Below are positions 59,601-64,000 of a DNA stretch of 64,000 nucleotides, piece by piece. The notes under the pieces were generated by a model. That model had not been told where the DNA came from. It saw only the letters and a list, made by a program, of their open reading frames with translations, and searched no databases. Position 1 is the first letter of the stretch, and each line of letters starts with the position of its first letter. The DNA lies in assembly GCA_903877095.1 (NCBI GenBank), contig CAIRCP010000105.1, positions 1 to 64,000 of the forward strand, given 5' to 3'. This stretch comes from an uncultured Actinomycetes bacterium. GTDB taxonomy: Bacteria > Actinomycetota > Actinomycetes > Mycobacteriales > Mycobacteriaceae. Made by a program: the position numbers and the translations under genes.

Positions 59601-61434
59601 CGGTGGCATCCCAGTCCTCGGCGGACAGCGACCGCGGAAACGCCGAGTCGTGCCGGATCCGGAACTGGTAGATCCGCACCGTCAGGCCGTCACCGCGGGT
59701 CACGGTAAACGGCCGCTCCTCGAGGACCTCCACGCCCATGCATTGCAGCACGGGCAGCAATTGACTCAGCGACGCCGAACTGCCGCCGAGGTACCAGGTG
59801 AGGAATGCCTCTCTATCGACATCTCCGGGTTCGAGTTGCAGGAGCACTGAATCGGGATGCAGCGCTTCGATGATTCCGATGTCGGTGATCACCTCGTCGG
59901 GCCTGACGACCTGTTTGAATGCCTCGGGCAGCGCATCGGCGTAGTGTTCGGCGACCCCGGCCTCGATGGCCCCCGTCGCCACCGATCCCAGCAGTCGGTC
60001 CGCCCAGGTGCGGGTGGCCTCGGTGAGCAGATCCTCGATTCGGCTGCGATTGGCCTCGGACAAATCGAGCGGACCCGGATCCTCCGGCAGCCGAACAGTG
60101 AAATGCACCACTGCCCAAGGGGATTCGCTAACCCGGGCCGCATAGTCGATGCTCGCGCCGCCGAATTCACGGACCAGGATGTCCTGCATGGCCAGTCGCA
60201 CGGCCGTGGTGTACCGGTCCCGGGGCAGGTAGACCAGGCAGGAGACGAATTGCCCCAGCCGGTCGGAGCGCACGAACAGCAGCGCTCGCCGCCGGGATCC
60301 GAGGTCGATGACCGCGCCGGCCATGTCGAGCAACTGCTCGGCGGTCAGGGCGAACAACTCCGAGCGCGGGATCGTCTGCATGACGTCGAGAAGCAGCTGG
60401 CCGGGGTGGCGGGGGTCCCCGCCGGACATCGCCAGCACATCCTGCACCCGCCGCGAAATCAGCGGGATGTCAAGAACATTCGCATTCATCGCCGCGACGG
60501 TGAACAACCCGATGAACCGGTGCTCGAACACCTCCTGCCCGCCGGAGCCCTCCCCCGAGTGCCCGCCGGGACCCTGCTCTCGCACCACCACGATGTACGG
60601 GTAGGCGCCGTAACGCAGGAAACTGGGCATGGTGGCCTGGGCCAGCACCACGGTCTCCCCCGGCCTGCTCAGCGGGGGCAGCACCTCGGTGCGCAGCAGC
60701 GTCACGCCGAGCCGGGTCGCGACGTCGGCCTCGGCATGGCCGTCGGCCACGGTGCAGCGCTGGTATCCCAGGATGATGAAGTTGGCGTCGAGCCAGCGCA
60801 GCAGGTACGAGACATCCATGCGGTCGGACTCGGGGAACCGGCTGCCGTGGTCGGCGGTGAGTTCGTGGGCCAGCCGCAGCATCGTCGCCGACAGTGCCGC
60901 GGAGTCCTTGGCGACCTGACGCGCGTCGGCGACCACCATCGGCAGCAGCCCTACCGCCTCGCTGAGCGCGCGCAGATTGACCGTCGGGGACAGTTGGATG
61001 TGAACCCAGGACTCCTCGATCTCTCCGTCCGCGCCAGTGTCGTCGCTTTCGTGGTCGACCGGCCGAACCGCGATGAGGTTGCCGTCTGCGTCGCGGCGCA
61101 CCCACACTCCCGGGTGCATCAGCGACAGGTAGGCGACACCGAGACGGTGCAGCAGGACGGTCACCGAGTCCATCAGCATGGCGGCCTGGTCGGTGACGAT
61201 CTGCAGCGCCGGGCCGAACCCGCCGTCGTCGCCCGTGCCGTAGACCTGCACCAGCGTCTCGCCGGGTTGGCGGCGCCGGGCGAGGTGTTCCTCGGCGGCG
61301 ATCAGCGTCGGGACGACGAACGAGGTCAGGGTCTGGGCTTCGTCGGCGCCGGTGGGCTCGGCTCCGCCCGCCGGGCCACGGTAGGTCGCCGCGTAGGCGT
61401 CAGCAAGGTCGGGGGTGTTCGGACCAACCGTCAT
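56611..61434 (-). CDS. gdh: NAD-specific glutamate dehydrogenase (large, L_180 class)
   Basis: 1607 residues from ATG 61434 with a GGAGCC site. It interconverts glutamate and 2-oxoglutarate with NAD+, linking nitrogen and carbon pools. It is the ~180-kDa form: a long N-terminal regulatory part with ACT-like domains, then the catalytic domain ([75 protein letters not shown]), and a C-terminal helical region. Matches Rv2476c. In this genome its product glutamate also connects to Arg/Asp supply for the nearby cyanophycin genes. Confidence 0.97.
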   Translation of the reverse strand: MTVGPNTPDLADAYAATYRGPAGGAEPTGADEAQTLTSFVVPTLIAAEEHLARRRQPGETLVQVYGTGDDGGFGPALQIVTDQAAMLMDSVTVLLHRLGVAYLSLMHPGVWVRRDADGNLIAVRPVDHESDDTGADGEIEESWVHIQLSPTVNLRALSEAVGLLPMVVADARQVAKDSAALSATMLRLAHELTADHGSRFPESDRMDVSYLLRWLDANFIILGYQRCTVADGHAEADVATRLGVTLLRTEVLPPLSRPGETVVLAQATMPSFLRYGAYPYIVVVREQGPGGHSGEGSGGQEVFEHRFIGLFTVAAMNANVLDIPLISRRVQDVLAMSGGDPRHPGQLLLDVMQTIPRSELFALTAEQLLDMAGAVIDLGSRRRALLFVRSDRLGQFVSCLVYLPRDRYTTAVRLAMQDILVREFGGASIDYAARVSESPWAVVHFTVRLPEDPGPLDLSEANRSRIEDLLTEATRTWADRLLGSVATGAIEAGVAEHYADALPEAFKQVVRPDEVITDIGIIEALHPDSVLLQLEPGDVDREAFLTWYLGGSSASLSQLLPVLQCMGVEVLEERPFTVTRGDGLTVRIYQFRIRHDSAFPRSLSAEDWDATGARFNDAVSAIWAGRAEIDRFNELVLRAGLAWPQVTLLRAYAKYLRQAAFPYSQSHVEAVLLDNTSTARSLVALFEAVFDPDSAAKGLDAKAAARAVAADIDALTSLDTDRVLRAFASMIEATLRTNFYVTDPKSARARNVVSFKVNPELIGELPLPRPKFEIFVYSPRVEGVHLRFGPVARGGLRWSDRREDFRTEILGLVKAQAVKNAVIVPVGAKGGFVVKHPPAPTGDPAADRDAFRDEGIACYRLFVAGLLDVTDNVDRASSAVVTPPRVVRRDGDDAYLVVAADKGTATFSDIANDVAGSYGFWLGDAFASGGSVGYDHKAMGITAKGAWESVKRHFREMGVDTQAEDFTVVGVGDMSGDVFGNGMLLSPHIRLVAAFDHRHIFVDPDPDAAQSFVERQRLFELPRSSWEDYAPALISAGGGVFSRQQKSIPISAEMHRVLGIEDAVTEMTPPELMRAILQAPVDLLFNGGIGTYIKAESESDAAVGDRANDTIRVNGNQVRAKVIGEGGNLGVTSLGRVEFDLSGGRINTDAMDNSAGVDCSDHEVNIKILVDSLVNAGAIDAGDRTELLASMTDEVGSLVLTDNRDQNDLMGTSRANAAALLNVHARQIAELEERRDLNRGLEALPSDKEILRREDIGTGLTSPELATLMAHVKLALKEEVLASDLPDQETFISRLPGYFPAQLRDHFAAGIRTHQLRREIITTMLVNNVVDTGGITFAYRVTDDAGVGYVDAVRAFAAAEAIFGIGTTWRAIRAAGDAGVPVAVTDRMTLDLRRLLDRSARWLLNYRPQPLAVGAEINRFAAKVAELNPGMPRWLRGDDQAIVAKESAEFAASGAPQELAYAVAAGLYRYSLLDVIDIADIADREPAEVADTYFALMDFLGTDGLLTAVSGLPRDDRWHALARLAIRDDIYGSLRALCFDVLAVGEPDETGEQKIAEWEQSNPSRVQRARRTLTEIYSGDPRDLATLSVAARQIRSMTRTSGSGKSG

Positions 61435-61488
61435 TGGTAAAGGCTCCTGCGTCGGCGTGCGTATCGACGTTGACACGCAGCGCCGACA

Positions 61489-63162
<1,674 letters not shown>

Positions 63163-63196
63163 GCGGCCCATCCTAAGCGGCACTACCCGGCGGTCG

Positions 63197-63230
63197 GTGG
63201 CCGCGCCGGGGGCTTCACCGGCGCGGCCAC
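63197..63230 (-). terminator. Hairpin between ssb and ettA
   Basis: Perfect 13-bp stem, GTGGCCGCGCCGG (63197-63209) with CCGGCGCGGCCAC (63218-63230), 8-nt loop. There is no T-run on either strand, so it is a terminator only of the U-less kind common in mycobacteria, or an RNA processing site. Confidence 0.5.
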
Positions 63231-63235
63231 CCGCG

Positions 63236-63736
<501 letters not shown>

Positions 63737-63902
63737 GGTGGGGTCCTCTCTCGGGTGCGAAACGTGTTGCACCGATTGAGCCGCACGGCACCGACAGCCG
63801 GGGTATTCGCGACGACGAGTGCGAGGCGGGCTGTGCATGGAACCCGAACTGTGGATGACCACCCGTAACCCGGACGATCTCCGATCGCCGATCAACTACC
63901 GA

Positions 63903-64000
63903 TCAGCGGCCCACGCCTCCGGAACTGTCCCGGCGGGCGAGTTCGGCCAGCATGGCGTTGTAGGCGGCCATGTCGGCATCGTGGTCCCGGTCTGCAGCGC
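63903..64000 (-). CDS. C-terminal end of an unidentified protein, cut by the window edge
   Basis: The minus strand is open from base 64000 to a TGA at 63903-63905, encoding 31 residues that include DADMAAYNAMLAELARRD and end GGVGR. The amphipathic, protein-like composition and the sensible stop suggest a real gene end. Too short to name. It is upstream of ssb in the same direction. Confidence 0.5.
   Translation of the reverse strand, partial: AADRDHDADMAAYNAMLAELARRDSSGGVGR

Noticed and set aside
56878-59850. 990-residue open frame on the plus strand opposite gdh
   Set aside because: It is the antisense shadow of a highly conserved gene; high GC keeps the opposite frame open and its sequence has no domain.

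Overview
The window is high-GC actinobacterial DNA, almost certainly from a non-tuberculous mycobacterium (Mycolicibacterium-like). Most of it follows the gene order I know from Mycobacterium tuberculosis Rv2438c to Rv2478c: nadE, proB, obg, rpmA, rplU, rne, ndk, a DUF4233 gene, folC, valS, an rpf gene, mobA, korB/korA, clpX, clpP2/clpP1, tig, tRNA-Pro and tRNA-Gly, a LipP-like esterase, nei, rpiB, a mycothiol-dependent nitroreductase, pepN, a DUF5130 gene, an HNH gene, glbO, a thioesterase, the giant NAD-glutamate dehydrogenase, ettA and ssb. These are housekeeping genes for NAD and proline synthesis, ribosome assembly, RNA decay, proteolysis and carbon/nitrogen metabolism.

Accessory DNA interrupts this backbone in several places. 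The left edge (1-3162) carries the tail of an insertion-sequence transposase and a divergent RsbW-like kinase / PAS-PAS-PAS-PP2C phosphatase pair. A formate-dehydrogenase-like fdhF and fdhD pair (28.8-31.9 kb) lies close to mobA, which makes the molybdenum cofactor such enzymes need. Between tRNA-Gly and the LipP-like gene is a two-component system whose kinase has lost its phosphoacceptor region, plus a small secreted protein.

The most striking region is 45.57-53.66 kb, wedged between pepN and the DUF5130 gene. It is a compact cyanophycin (multi-L-arginyl-poly-L-aspartate) storage island: a four-gene operon on the minus strand with full-length cyanophycin synthetase, a fused double-domain cyanophycinase whose second domain has lost its catalytic His, a small protein with a His-containing pentapeptide-repeat tail, and an AstE/AspA-type zinc hydrolase that could split the released beta-Asp-Arg dipeptide. 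Divergent from it is a cationic-amino-acid-type permease. Together these would import a basic amino acid, polymerise Asp and Arg, and recover them.

Several genes are decaying: an rpf paralogue frameshifted by a 4-bp duplication, a DUF2071 gene with a single in-frame TGA where Trp is expected, and an alpha/beta hydrolase with a truncated C terminus. Low-complexity coding tracts stand out in rne (Asp/Glu run), ssb (Thr-Asp repeat) and the small cyanophycin-island protein.
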